DNA of 64,000 bases, taken from contig CM034546.1 in the NCBI GenBank assembly GCA_020055645.1, positions 28,272,001 to 28,336,000 on the forward strand, written 5' to 3'. Below the pieces are notes generated by a model. That model was not told the DNA's origin and searched no databases. It was given only the letters and a program-made list of their open reading frames with translations. The stretch is from Tomocerus qinae. Taxonomy: Eukaryota > Arthropoda > Collembola > Entomobryomorpha > Tomoceridae. Positions 25,016 through 36,600 of the stretch are shown here, in pieces. Position 1 is the first letter of the stretch, and the number at the start of each line of letters is the position of its first letter. A program made the position numbers and the translations under genes.

Positions 25016-27609
25016 TTTAGTTCCAGCATCTTCATCCATAGCTATTTTTGAAGATGCGATGGTTTGCAATTCTCTGATTAAAAGCAATAAAATATTACTC
25101 TATGATTAAAATTCCAAAAGAAACAAAAGTCTTTTAAAAATTAAATACCGTTGTTCGGTGTATTCAAAGTCAGCGCTGTAAATCCTGGGCATTTCCAATT
25201 TCGGTTCATTGCTAAATACGTCAGACGAATTTGTAAACAGATGGGACCCTAAAATATAACATTAATTCATATTGTGTGGGTAGCCTTTTTAAATTACTTG
25301 AACAAAGGAAATGGAAAGTACTTACAAGAGAAGTGTGGTGTATTTGTAAGCTTTAGAATTTTATTATATATTTCCGAATTTGGTTTCATTACCAAAAAGG
25401 AGGGAAAATAAGAATTTTGTGTTTTTGACGTATCCGCTATGTAATATTCTTTGCCCACTTCGAATAATTCGTCACAATTTTGTAAAATCTATTTTCATAA
25501 ATATTCAGTTATAAATATCAGTTCTATATCTACATTTTTATTGTTATTACCTAATCTTTATTCGGCCTGATTTAAATAAAATAATCATTCCATGGAATCT
25601 TTGGAATCATACAAAGAAGGATTTTCTTTTTAACATTTTTATTACTGCAAATTCCTCTCCATAATCAATTTTCCATACCGCAGCGTCCAGCAATCGCGGA
25701 ACAGGGAATATATAGGTCAAGACATATAAATATTATGTTGAGTCGTATTAGGAGGAAGCTAGGTATATCCTTAGGTTTATTTTAAAATTGCATTGGCTGG
25801 AAAGACCCGTCTTTATTTTTATTACAGCATAAATAGTAAATATATAATATGGTGAATACGAATTATGGCTCATATTGATAAAGGAATGTCAATTGAAACC
25901 TCTTTTCTATTTTTGTTTGCACCAGGCATAAAATTACAGGTGTTATTGTTATGCATAATTTAGTACTACAGTAGTAGTGTATGTTAAATGTTAAGTGTCT
26001 TTTATGTTGTGAAAAAAACATCACCATCCCGAAATAAAATTGGCAATTTAAAAATTATAAGCTGAAGTTATGAAAATTAGGAATTATATAATGGCCGTTA
26101 ATTTAATTCACTTAATATAAATGGTTGTTAAAAGATTGGAAATAATCACCTTGCATTTTTGATTAATGATCGCAATTTTGGTGTACATTTCCATGTTAAA
26201 GGCATAAATTTTCATAAGATCTAATGTTCGCAAATTTCCTTTCCGGTGGTATTCATTCAAGTCCATTTGAATAACCGAATCAAAACATTGAGCCAAAAGT
26301 TGCCTGAAATTGAAAAAGCATCAGTTTTTAATTTGAGAATAACGCATTTAAATCATTAGTGTTCATTACCGAAGGTCATCTCCTAGGTCATTAGCAATTA
26401 GAACAATGGTATCTGCTAACGTAATGACTTGTGAAAGTGATGTTCCCAAAATTGCTGCTTGCCGTGCGGTTTCTTCATCAATGGCTGCCGTAACCCACGC
26501 ATATCTTGATTTTTCTATATAAAATAATGGAATGTAATTTTAATTCCTGTAAATATTTAAAATGGTTATATTTATACATGTAGCAACGCGGCACTTAAAG
26601 AATGGTCATATAACTTGTATTCTAAAGCTTGAAGAAAAGTCGACGAAATCAGAAGAGATTTCTGTTGTTTACCTTGCACGGTTGCACGGGGCATAATATT
26701 TTCTATGGACAGTGCATTGTGATTTTTGTTTATTTCGAAAAAGCACTGAATATCTCGTAGAAGGTCATATGAAACCATTCTGAAAATCCATTCGCTTCAA
26801 TGCTTTTTTGAGTGAAATAAAAATCACAATGCACAGTCCATAGAAAATAATATGCTGCGTGCAGGGTAAACGATAGTGTTAGACAGTCTTCAGATTTCGA
26901 AGACTGGGCTGCAAGATACTGTCATGCTGGAATAGGGAGTTATCTTACCACTCTTTTGTAAAAGTTTAGTAGAATTGATTCTACTTTTCGTTTGGCTGTG
27001 AAAAGAGTATCCATCCATTTTTGGTGACCTTAATCCAATGTACATGAATTAAATTAAATCATTTTTCCCTGCCAAGCGAAAAATGGATGGAGGCACTTTT
27101 CACTGCCAAAAGAAAAGTGGATTAATATCTTTTGTGTCCTTAAGGGGCGATATGTTGATCAGTGTGAAGAATGCAGGCACGTATCCAGGAAATTGACCAA
27201 GGGGGTGCCCACCAAAATATATTGGGAAAACAAAGATATATTCGCACAAACCGCGAATTTTTTTTGGATTTTTAACCTTTTTTGACAATAAAATCGTATT
27301 TTTCTGGAAACTTAGTGGGCACCGCCGGCCCCCCTTTGGATACGTGCTAGGTAGAATGTATCACATTTTTACCATAAATGTGTTTAAAAGCAATTCATAT
27401 TAGTAAGAATCTTTTTAGTTAATTTCTAGTTCCCCACCATTAAAACAAATCGACCAAATGAATAAATCCAAATGGTCTGAAACGAAAAAAATCCAATACA
27501 AAATTTAAGCAAATTTAATCGACTTTTTCAAAAACCCTTACTCTATTACTTGCTACTCTTACCGCTTTTTTATGTCTTTTTAAGTAAAAGAATACTTACC
27601 GAATTTCAT
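25016..27609 (-). CDS. Glycogenin-like GT8 domain, six exons, unit 1 (probable N-terminal part of the PKS-1 gene)
   Basis: Exons: 27600-27609 (ATG AAA TTC G), 26370-26514, 26150-26303, 25326-25488, 25149-25248, 25016-25073; 210 codons, no stop, all phases match. The protein resembles the GT8 glycogenin catalytic domain: an N-terminal SRYAWVTAAIDEE strand, an SLSQ...IVLIA segment, FDSVIQMDLNE (family FDEVIxVDxLD), LDLMKIYAFNMEMYTK (family TLTKLxxWSLTQYTK), then ILQNCDELF and FPSFLVMKPNSEIYNKIL. The DxD motif that binds Mn2+/UDP-sugar should sit just before ILQNCDELF; here it reads NQK. The later GGDQG region is also not recognisable. It is therefore likely a pseudoenzyme. The last exon ends in phase 0 at a GT, matching the phase-0 acceptor of the PKS-1 exon, so I favour one fused gene. 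A separate small gene with an unseen 3' end remains possible. Confidence 0.7.
26669..26870. repeat. Long inverted repeat in intron 1 of unit 1
   Basis: About 80-bp imperfect arms (26669-26753 and 26791-26870) sharing CATAATATTTTCTATGGAC and GTGCATTGTGATTTTT in opposite orientations, around a ~40-bp loop. It would fold into a hairpin in the pre-mRNA. Likely a foldback MITE. Confidence 0.65.
26980..27120. repeat. Short inverted repeat
   Basis: Arms of about 41 bp (26980-27023 and 27077-27120), roughly CTACTTTTCGTTTGGC...TCCATCCATTTT against its reverse complement, separated by ~53 bp. It lies in the same intron as the preceding hairpin. Confidence 0.6.
27174..27350. mobile_element. hAT-like MITE (177 bp)
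   Basis: The left end CAGGCACGTATCC is mirrored at the right end by GGATACGTGCTAG (11 of 13 bases pair). Flanking 8-bp near-duplications are GAAGAATG (27166-27173) and GTAGAATG (27351-27358), 7 of 8 identical. Eight-bp duplications fit hAT transposition. The ends also carry GGGGGTGCCCAC/GTGGGCACC arms. No coding sequence. Confidence 0.55.
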
Positions 27610-27800
27610 TTTATTTTAACGTAATGATGCGGCTTTAGCAAAAATGTTTTTAGAAAAATGCTGTTGGATTAAGTGACACGCTACAATAAATGATGTCTTG
27701 TACAATTAAACAAATATTGATAAATGGAAGTAATTTCAATGTTATCTGTAGAAATATATTTAATTTAGATACCAATTACCAAACGGAGAACCTGATCTAT
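27610..27800 (-). promoter_or_regulatory. Conserved 5' flank of PKS unit 1
   Basis: The sequence upstream of the ATG exon resembles the flank of unit 2 (54669-54860): both carry TTAAAATAAAATG at the start codon, a GTAAGTATTCTTTTACTT donor just after it, a shared CAATAAATGA patch and a shared CCAAACGGAG block about 180 bp upstream. This suggests a duplicated promoter/5'UTR, but no core promoter element can be pinned down. Confidence 0.35.
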
Positions 27801-28549
27801 GCCAACGACTGGGTACGTAAGAAGACGAACTCTTGCAAAGAACTAAGAACGACGACGATAACGAAAATTATTTAATACACAGTGCACTTTTCTATTTTTA
27901 AGTAGAGTAATTTAAAATGTGCAAAGGTTAGGTTGATTTGCAAGTTGATTGACAAAATAAAATAAAATTCAAATATTTAAGACTATCTCGGTGGCAGTAC
28001 AATTACTATTCCCACGATTTCGAATGGAAAGTAAAAGAAGTGGGAAATTCCCTATTCCCCGATGGCAAAAATGGGAAACAAAATGACCAAGTGGTGGGAA
28101 AATAGGAAATCGACTTGGAAATAAAACTTAATTCTCGCAAAATGGTAACATTTATTTATCATTTTTTTCATTTCCCACTTCCCTTTAATTCCCCCTTTTC
28201 CCAGTGTCCAAAAAATTGAGTGGGAAAAGGAGTACCCAAAACTATACAAGGCTCTGTTTCAGTTTGCAGTCCCCCATTTATTTACAAATTCATGTTAAAT
28301 TTTCTTGTATCTTCTTTAAATAAAATTAAAACAAATCTAAAAACTTAAAATTCTACATACTTTTCCTTTTACACCACTATCTGTCGCTCAAATTAACCGC
28401 CCACTGGTCGTTTTTGCCCCCTCAGTCATTATCGGTGGACGTGACAGTATCGACTATTTGTTTGAACTTTGAGCTCATAATACTGCCTTGTTATTGATCT
28501 TCCTCAATTTTTTCCCCATTGAACTTAAACCATAATCGTTTGTTTACAG

Positions 28550-29134
28550 CAGTGTACAAAATACCATTTACTACTTACCAGTGGTAAGTGGTTTTTAATG
28601 GTATTTAACGTTAAATACCACCACCTAAATAGTAGTGGTAAGTGGTAAAAATGGTAAAAAATGGTAAAAATTGTTTCGTTTAAATTTCGTGCTTAAATTT
28701 TGAATAAAATTGGGTGCCAAAGTATGAAATAGATTAGCAGCTGATGATTGTTGTCACAAATTGATAAGTGTCCATTCAATCATAGTTGGATTCAACCGAT
28801 GGGGACACTAATCGCCCTTATTTGCCGATTGAGAAAGTAATTGCAATTAAATTGGCACATTCATATCAAATTTTAAATTGGCGATGCCAAATGCAATCTT
28901 GGTTTTGGTAACATTTTTTTATAACTTTGATTAACTAAAGGGCTAAAAAAGGGAAATATTTCATAGAAAATAAAGTTTCAAAATCTATATCTTAGTAAGT
29001 CATGTGTATCTATAATCTATCTAATAAATTGCTAAAATTTACCATTTTTACCATTAAATGCAATTTTACCATTAAGTGCATTTTTACCACTGTGATGGTA
29101 AAAAAGCCTAAAAAGTGGTAAATTTTGTACATTG
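28550..29134. mobile_element. hAT-type MITE (585 bp) with perfect 8-bp target duplication
   Basis: The start CAGTGTACAAAAT is mirrored by the end ATTTTGTACATTG. The 8-bp duplication GTTTACAG flanks both sides (28542-28549 and 29135-29142). The subterminal regions are rich in TACCA/TGGTA motifs (ACCATTTTTACC, TGGTAAGTGGT). No transposase. Both the duplication length and the CA-TG ends fit hAT. Confidence 0.8.
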
Positions 29135-30648
29135 GTTTACAGGTAAAAATAACATGAAGTCACTGCGTGAAAAACAGTAGAATGCATTTGGAAAGGTAGA
29201 CAAGTGCCAGTTAGCATTAAAATTAAAGCCCTATATGTATAATATATTATGAGGCGCAATAGAATAGTGTTGTATATATTAAAGTTGAGATTGGTTTCAG
29301 AAAATTGGCTGACGGTGAAAAACTATAAAATGGTTCTATTTTATTATGGTAATTACTTATTAAGGTGAATATTAAAATATTTATATGGCTAGCTCAGCAG
29401 GTTACAGGTTGTACATTTGGTGCCAGTTACTGCTAATCAATTTAAGGATTGCTTAGCTAGAACAATTTTTTTGGTCTCATTACTGAAAGACATCTAAATT
29501 TTGTCTTCAGACATCGGTTCCTGACATCTGTATGAGGGAAGGTGAGGTTCCGTTTTTTGAAACATTAACATCACATTTTTTTCCAATTTTTGGTGTCTGG
29601 AGTAGTATAATTTGCATCTCACATGATGTACAGATAGCTCAGATTTTAAAACAATTAACAAATATACAAATTGTCGATATCCAGCTATACCTACCCAATT
29701 TCATTTTACAATAAGGGTCAATTTTGGCTTTTTTCTTTAACTCTCCGGTTTTTAACGTGTATTGTAAGAATATTCCTCTATACATAGGATGAAAATAGTC
29801 AATAATGTAAAATATTTGACTCCATAAAGCTAGAAAGCAATACTGAAGTTGGAGATACTGCACTTAACTACTTGTTTTTGTTTGTCAACTAGGTTTTATT
29901 ATTCACAGCTGATTACTAGAGATTATTGGTATATTATACCAGAAAAATGTCAACCGAGCAAGCCTTAACTAACCTTTGGATTGGAGACTACGTGGGATGG
30001 TAATGGTGAATATAATAGAATTATCTTAAAGAAACTCCTTTTGAACTACACAATGCCTTGTCTTAATATTATAAACAGTTCATTGCTACTATCATACTCT
30101 GAAAATGCAGCACCTTTAAATTCCAGACACTGATTGCAGCACCTGAATATCTTTATAATAATTGGATACGAGTCATTAATGTATTTCCTTCTTATTCCCT
30201 TTCTTTAAAATGCATACTTCTCAATTACCAGCTAACTCTATTTGCGTCCAAATTTATACATCTTTCAAATCAACCATTTCATTTACACTATGTTATATAG
30301 TCTGTAGTAATATAGTATGCACGTTTGTTTTCTGAATAAATCTCGAAAACAAAAAGATTTAAAGATAAGATGACAATGAAAGCTCACACTCGACTGGGCT
30401 CACCGATGTATATGTACGTACCTATTGAAGGAGTGCATAGTGTGTCTAATTTATATATTAGCGGACATAATAGCGCAGTGTACTAAGTCATTGAGTAAGG
30501 ACTAGGAGATGGTTGAAGAGCATGAATTTAACATTGTAAAGTGGCACACAAATAAATACAACACAAAACATTCAAAAATGAAACAATTAAAATTTATTTT
30601 AAAATCAATATTCTTAAAAATTATAAAAGTGAATTGTTTCGACAAACT

Positions 30649-30794
30649 CACAAAAAACACCATATTTGCATAAAAGCGAATTGTTTTGACAAACTCGGAC
30701 TAAAATGATAATTTCGTATAAATGCCAATTGTATTTTTCTTGTGCGAGTTTGTCGAAACAATTCGCTTTTATGCAAATATGGTGTTTTTTGTGA
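30649..30794. repeat. Near-perfect inverted repeat, ~50-bp arms
   Basis: The arm at 30649-30697 (CACAAAAAACACCATATTTG, GCATAAAAGCGAATTG, then GACAAACTCG) is repeated in inverse at 30744-30794 with very few mismatches and a ~46-bp loop. A further partial copy of the AATTGTTTCGACAAACTCAC segment lies at about 30632. Palindromic MITE remnant. Confidence 0.7.
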
Positions 30795-30917
30795 GTAGTA
30801 ATTATAGTAAGCAGTATGTGAGACATTCAAATATTTTGCGCTATTTTTAACTAGTTCTTACTATACTGCTCGTAATTTTGCTGAGAGCAGAAATTGGTTG
30901 TTATAGTATTCATAAAG

Positions 30918-31470
30918 ATTTGTCAAATGCTAGGAATTTTTTTAGCTCCATCATAAGAGCTGCCAATTCTTTCGTAAATATTTGGAATTGCGTTAATGAC
31001 TTTCTGGCTGAATTTGGTATCCATCAACGCACCTGTAACAAAATGTTTTGCAATGTAGATATTATCAGTGTAAAGATTTAGAAAAAAATCCTTGCTGAAA
31101 AAAGATAGGCCAGCTTCGTCACCGACGTGTTGCTGCATTGTACTGATAAATTTATCTTCACTAACAATCGTTAAATTATAGCCTAGATTGGATACTATAT
31201 TTATAAGTTCATTGACGTTTACAGTATTTGTGTTTAACAGATAGTACATTTGTGAGAGTTTTCATGTACAGTTCGTCACCATTAGTAATCTCTGAATCCA
31301 GCAGCACTAAATAAAGCACTTTACAAACATCATTTACTTCTGTGATTCTATTTAGTTCGTCTGTGAACGTCTAGCATGTTCACAAACTGTACAGTTTGGT
31401 TTCCAGTATTTGAATTGGATTTCAGACCGCATGTTTCAGATTTATTACGTCTTGCCCTAATTTGGTACTT
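30918..31470 (-). pseudogene. Relic A: PKS fragment with a massive internal deletion
   Basis: The 3' part (30918-31249) matches the C-terminus of the thioester-reductase domain (NTNTVNVNEL, NIYIAKHFVTGALMDTKFSQ, SSYDGAKK) but is frameshifted at its end. At about 31250 it jumps directly to the pseudo-KR region (DSEIT...ELYMKTL) and continues upstream to about 31470 with frame damage. ER, KR, ACP and most of the reductase are deleted. Same strand as the intact PKS genes. Confidence 0.85.
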
Positions 31471-31935
31471 AATGATATAATACAAAACATTCACATTCAA
31501 TGTATGTCCACATGTTTATTAGCAAAACTGGGGGTTTAACAGTACTAGGGGCCACTAGTAAAAAACTAAATAACTTTAAAACGAATTGGTATCTTTTAAT
31601 TTCAGTCCAATAATTTCTACAGCCCCTAAATAATTACCTAAAACATCAAAGCTTTAATAGTCAAGTTACTTGGGCCGAGGTCTTTTTCAAGTAGAAGACA
31701 TAGTTGATTTAGTTGATTTCTACAGTAATTTACATTAATTGTATTTCCTTGCACCGAGTCTTATAATTGCACAAGCCCATTAGTATTAGCTACAACCCAA
31801 ACCCTTGCTCAGCGGACAACGTAACTTCTGGTTGTAATTCTTTGGAGATTGTTACTTTATATTATTCCCTACGAACATAAAATTACATATTGAATCAAAT
31901 ATTCAAAAACATAAGTGATCATAATGGTTGGGTAC

Positions 31936-32889
31936 AATTTAAAGGGTAAACTTTTAGAGGGCTGTAAAAATAATTATTTAGGCAGTAAAAAGAATTTTAT
32001 TAGGCAGTTTTTTAAGGCAGTAATTTTAATCAAGTGGGGCAGTAAAAAACAATTGTGATAGGCAGTAGAACCAATAATTAAGGCAGTAACAAAATCATGA
32101 TATTTATTTAGTCAAATGGAGGATTAATTCAATTATAGGTCACTTCTCTAGGATTAATTCAGGGTAAATCCAATGTCAGTATTTAAGGAAAAGTAATGGA
32201 ACTATCAGTACTATCAAAATTTACGGGTTTACGAGTGTTTTAGATATACCTGGAGGTCGTCTTCGTATAATTGCTATCAATATCTACTTAACAATGGGTG
32301 GACGGAAATGTTAATATCTAATACGTACCTTGTTTATTCTGGCAATGGCAATTATGTGTTTACATGTATAAATTTTTTGAAAAAAACGAACATGTTCATA
32401 GTGAAATTTTATAATTGTCAGAGGTGTGAATGTAACATGCCACATGGAAATTTCAGATGACAAAATCCTTCAAAAGTTCTCCACTTTTTACAGCGATTAG
32501 GACTCATGTAAACGCTGATTACGTATGAAATAATTTTTTTCTGTCGGTTATTTCCAACAAAAAGACAGGATATCCGTTGCAGTTTAGTTTATAGGTAGCA
32601 TCATGGACATGCTTTCGGTATGTGACAAGCTTAAGTAGCGTTTTGTTGGACATAAGCCCCTTAAAACAGGGTTATCTTCGTCACGAGTCATACAGTCCAA
32701 AATTTTAAGTGAATCTATTCAATTAAAGCACATATAAAAAGCAATTTTTGGTACTGCTTTTATAATTGGTTCAACAGCCAATTGCATTTGTTTTTACTGC
32801 CTTTCTAATAAAAGTTTACTGCCGATTAAAAAACTACCTAAAAATTTCTTTTTACCGCCTAAATAATTATTTTTACAGCCCCGTAAACA
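31936..32889. mobile_element. Element with long terminal inverted repeats (about 0.95 kb)
   Basis: GGGCTGTAAAAATAATTATT (from 31959) is mirrored by AATAATTATTTTTACAGCCC (ending 32881); similarity continues inward about 110 bp with repeated GGCAGT motifs. The same flank beside PKS-2 lacks it. GGTAC occurs on both sides (about 31931 and 32890) and may be the target duplication. No coding sequence. Confidence 0.6.
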
Positions 32890-33322
32890 GGTACCTTAAT
32901 TTAAATAAAACAATGAATGTTTTCAAGAGAACTGAATAAATATTTATTATTATTACAAATACTATTGAACTAATAATATTCTAACAATAATAGTCTCGGT
33001 TATTTTTCTACAGCTATAAACAACTAGATAAATGGTTTATTAAATCGTTTTGGTAGTACTGATAACTAAAAGTTAATGTATACATTACATAAAATTACTG
33101 ATAAACAATCTTGTGGAAATAATTTTTTATATAAATAATATACCACATAATTATGATTATTATTGCCACTGGACAACTATATTGTTTTTTAGTCTTAGCT
33201 CAACTGCTTTCTAAAGATACAGCTAATTAAATACTTACATAAATAGGTAATTTTTATCCAGATGTCTGTTATTAATGAGCAATTACTAAATGCATGTACG
33301 GACAGTATGGTACACTCTTAAC

Positions 33323-33617
33323 CATCTTTGCACTCCTCTTGTAATGTCATTTTTCAAATCACCCTCTGGTCAACTAAACATTTATTCGACCGCAAAACAA
33401 TAAGTAAATATATTTACACTCTATAAGAATGTACTCCCATTAGGTATTAGCCCACCAATAATACCCGTTTAGGCGGGTATTATTGGTGAGCTAATACCTG
33501 GTGGGAGGAGATTCGGATACAATGTATATATATCCAATTATTGTGTTGCGGTCGGATAAATGTTTAGTTGGCCAGATGGTGATTTGTAAAAGGACATTAC
33601 AAGAGGAGTGCAACGAT
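33323..33617. mobile_element. Whole-length palindromic (foldback) MITE
   Basis: Two arms of about 145 bp meet near 33470 (ATAATACCCG-TTTAGG-CGGGTATTAT). Outer arms share TTGCACTCCTCTTGTAATGT and CAACTAAACATTTAT on opposite strands. The equivalent PKS-2 3' flank (near 42300) lacks the segment, which supports insertion. Confidence 0.75.
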
Positions 33618-33654
33618 GCAGTTCTCTCTTTGATTAACGAGAAAGTTATGTCAT

Positions 33655-36600
33655 TATATAATTCCTAAAGATTTGGCATATGTCAGAAATATTTTAGCTC
33701 CGTCATAAGAGCTACCAATTCTTTCTGTTATATTTGGAATTACATTTAGAATTTTCTGGCTAAATTTAGTGTCTATTAACGTACCTTTCAGAAAATGTTT
33801 TGCCATGTATATATATTATCACTGAAAGCGGTAGATAAGAAACCATTGCTAAAAAATGATACCGCCTCATCCTTATCGGCATGTTGTTGCATTGTATTGA
33901 TAAATTCGTCGCCACAAACAATCCTCAAATTATAGCCTAGGTCGGAAACTATATTTATAAATTCATTAACCTTTATGGTATTTGTGTGTATCAGATTGTA
34001 CATTTCTGAGTCAACATTGTCATTAAATAGAAAGTCCATCGTTAATTCAGCAGCTACATCTGGAGACATAAAAGACCAGCCTCCTTCGTTATTACATATA
34101 ATACCCAACTTTATTGCCAACACAAAAATATTAGTTAAAACATCTGTCCCGATGCTGAAATATCCTGTCACACTGTTTCCAGCTATATTTGGATATCGAA
34201 TGACAATACACGGGATTCCTCTAGAAATCGCTTGTCTAATTAATTTCTCGCTCACAAACTTTGTTAAAGCATAACCCAATGCTATTCCTTCCCCGTTATT
34301 TTCATCATCAGGAAATTCTTCGTAAGCAAAACCATCGCTATTCAATTTATTTATTGCTCCAATTGACGAAGAATAAAATACTCGCTTTGTCTTAATATTT
34401 GCAGCAAATCTTAGAACATTTATTGTGCCCAGAACATTCACTGATCTCAAGTCAGTTGTATTAGGAGACGGATTCCAATATTCTTCCATGAAATTTACTT
34501 TGGCTGATATATGATAGATAGCATCAACTTCTCGGGATAGAGAATTATACTCTTCTAATGACATTCCCAATTCATTCTGAGCTACGTCGCCTTTTGCAAC
34601 ATAAATTCGATTTAAATCTGCTGTCAGATTATATTTGTTAAGATTTTTTATCAATCTTTCATAAGCTTGTTCTTGAGTAGAACTTCTAACCAGACAAATT
34701 ACGGTAATAAAAGGTTTTTTCAAAAGGTTTTCCAACAAATGGGCACCTAAATATCCTGTTCCTCCTGTTAAAAGAACCTTTCGAATCTGACTTACTTTCA
34801 CATAATTTCCACTTCCTCTGATATCTTCCGGTAGAATTGAATCTTCCTGTACTAGTTTCTTTAATTCATTTTTATCAATTCGAAAAACTTCCTGTTCTGA
34901 ACTCACTTCGACGTTCCCCAATATCAAGTCAGTTAATTGTTCACTTAACTTGCTGATATTTGGATAATCGTTAAATGTAACAGCACTTACCACCAAAGTG
35001 TTTCCCAGTAAAGATTGGAGTTTATTTTTTAATTCTACAGACATAAGCGAGTCTAATCCTATTTCATAAAACATCTGATGCTCATTAATCTGTTCACTCT
35101 GTGGTATCTTTAGTATATCTCTAATAAGAGCACCTAGTAATTTTTTAAAATATATTTTTCCATCCGCCGGTTTTAACGACTTTACATATTCCAATAATTT
35201 TTCTGATTTTAAACTTAGAATTTGATTATCTTCACTAAATTTAACATAACGAGGTATAAATTTTTTCCCTTTCCTATAGCAAACATAGCTAGTGCCAGGT
35301 TGAAAACATTCAAAAAATATTTCTTTTGCTTCATTTTCCATATCAACTTCATCGGGATCCAAATCTATTATAGCTGCAGACAATTTGAGAGCTTCAGTTG
35401 TAAGATTTTTAAACATTCCCCAAATTACAGCTCCTGAAGGATGAATATTTTCCTGATTCGTTGTATTCATTGCACCTCTAGTCATTACAACTAATTTGAC
35501 ATTTGGTTTTCCGTTAATAAAATATTTACAAAAGTTGAGAGTTTTCTTGTACAGTTGATTGGCACTAGTGATCTCTGAATCCAGCGGCACTGAATAAATC
35601 ACTCCACAAACATCATTTAATTCCATATATTTAGTTCTTCCGTATACTGAAATTCATCTAACATGTCAATAAAATTTACAGTTTCATTTCCAATATTCAA
35701 ATTGCATTTCAGACCATGTTTGAGATTTATCACGTTTTGCCCGTTATTTAATAATAATTGGGTCAAGTTTTGGTAAAATGATTCACCTTCGTGAAATACA
35801 AGCCAAACCTTTGAGGCGATGGATATGGGAAATAAATTAAGTCGTATGCAGGCCTTGGCAGCTAGCACCGATGAACTGTTAGCGTCATTTGTTAAAAGAT
35901 AAGACACTCCAAACCCATTTTCAGTCAATACCCGATCCCAAATTTCTTTAGATACCATTGGATTAGATGTTCTCAAATCGTAATCCCGAAATTTCCAATA
36001 ACTGTCCAATGCACCAAACATGACGTCTGCAAGGTTGTGTCTCCAAGGTTGTGTAAATTCTTGTAGTAGTACCATTCCTCCGTCAATTAACAACTTTCTT
36101 ATATTTCCTATCGATACCAGGGTTACCAGGTATACTTAAATGGCAAGTATTATACTTAAATTGGGCCCTATACTTAAAATACTTGCAAGTATTTTAAAAT
36201 ACTTAAATTATACTTAAATATACTTAAATCAGCTAAAATCTGGGACAGTGAAATAACTTGAAGTCCTATAATATTAGAACACACTTTGTTATCTTTCAGA
36301 CACGTTTACTAATTGAAATTTTCTCGCGCTTCGCGCGAATTTAAGTATTTTTGTCTTTAAATCCTTTTTAATAGTCAAAATTGTCTTCCGATTTCGAAGG
36401 AAATTTATTAATAACTTATCAGTAGGGTATAAATATTAAACCTCTCTTCCTCAACTATGTCACTAAACAATTAAAGCTAAATTACTCAAAATTCTTTAAG
36501 CCTTTATTGATCAGTTTTGAAGTTGATTTTCAAAAATTTCTCGCGCTTCGCGCGGATTGGTATTTTCTCTTGATTTCCTCCTTCATATATTATGAAGTAA

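Larger units (their letters stand above)
27801..30917. other. Intergenic DNA with MITEs and hairpins
   Basis: Between PKS unit 1 and relic A. It contains the hAT-like MITE at 28550-29134 and the inverted repeat at 30649-30794. The remainder is AT-rich and without a recognisable gene. Confidence 0.6.
31471..33654. other. Intergenic 3' flank of relic B with two inserted elements
   Basis: Stretches such as GAACTGAATAAATATTTATT (about 32930) and TTGCTCAGCGG (about 31805) also occur downstream of PKS-2 (about 41940 and 41747), so this is duplicated 3' flanking DNA. Relative to the PKS-2 flank it carries two extra segments, 31936-32889 and 33323-33617. No gene seen. Confidence 0.6.
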
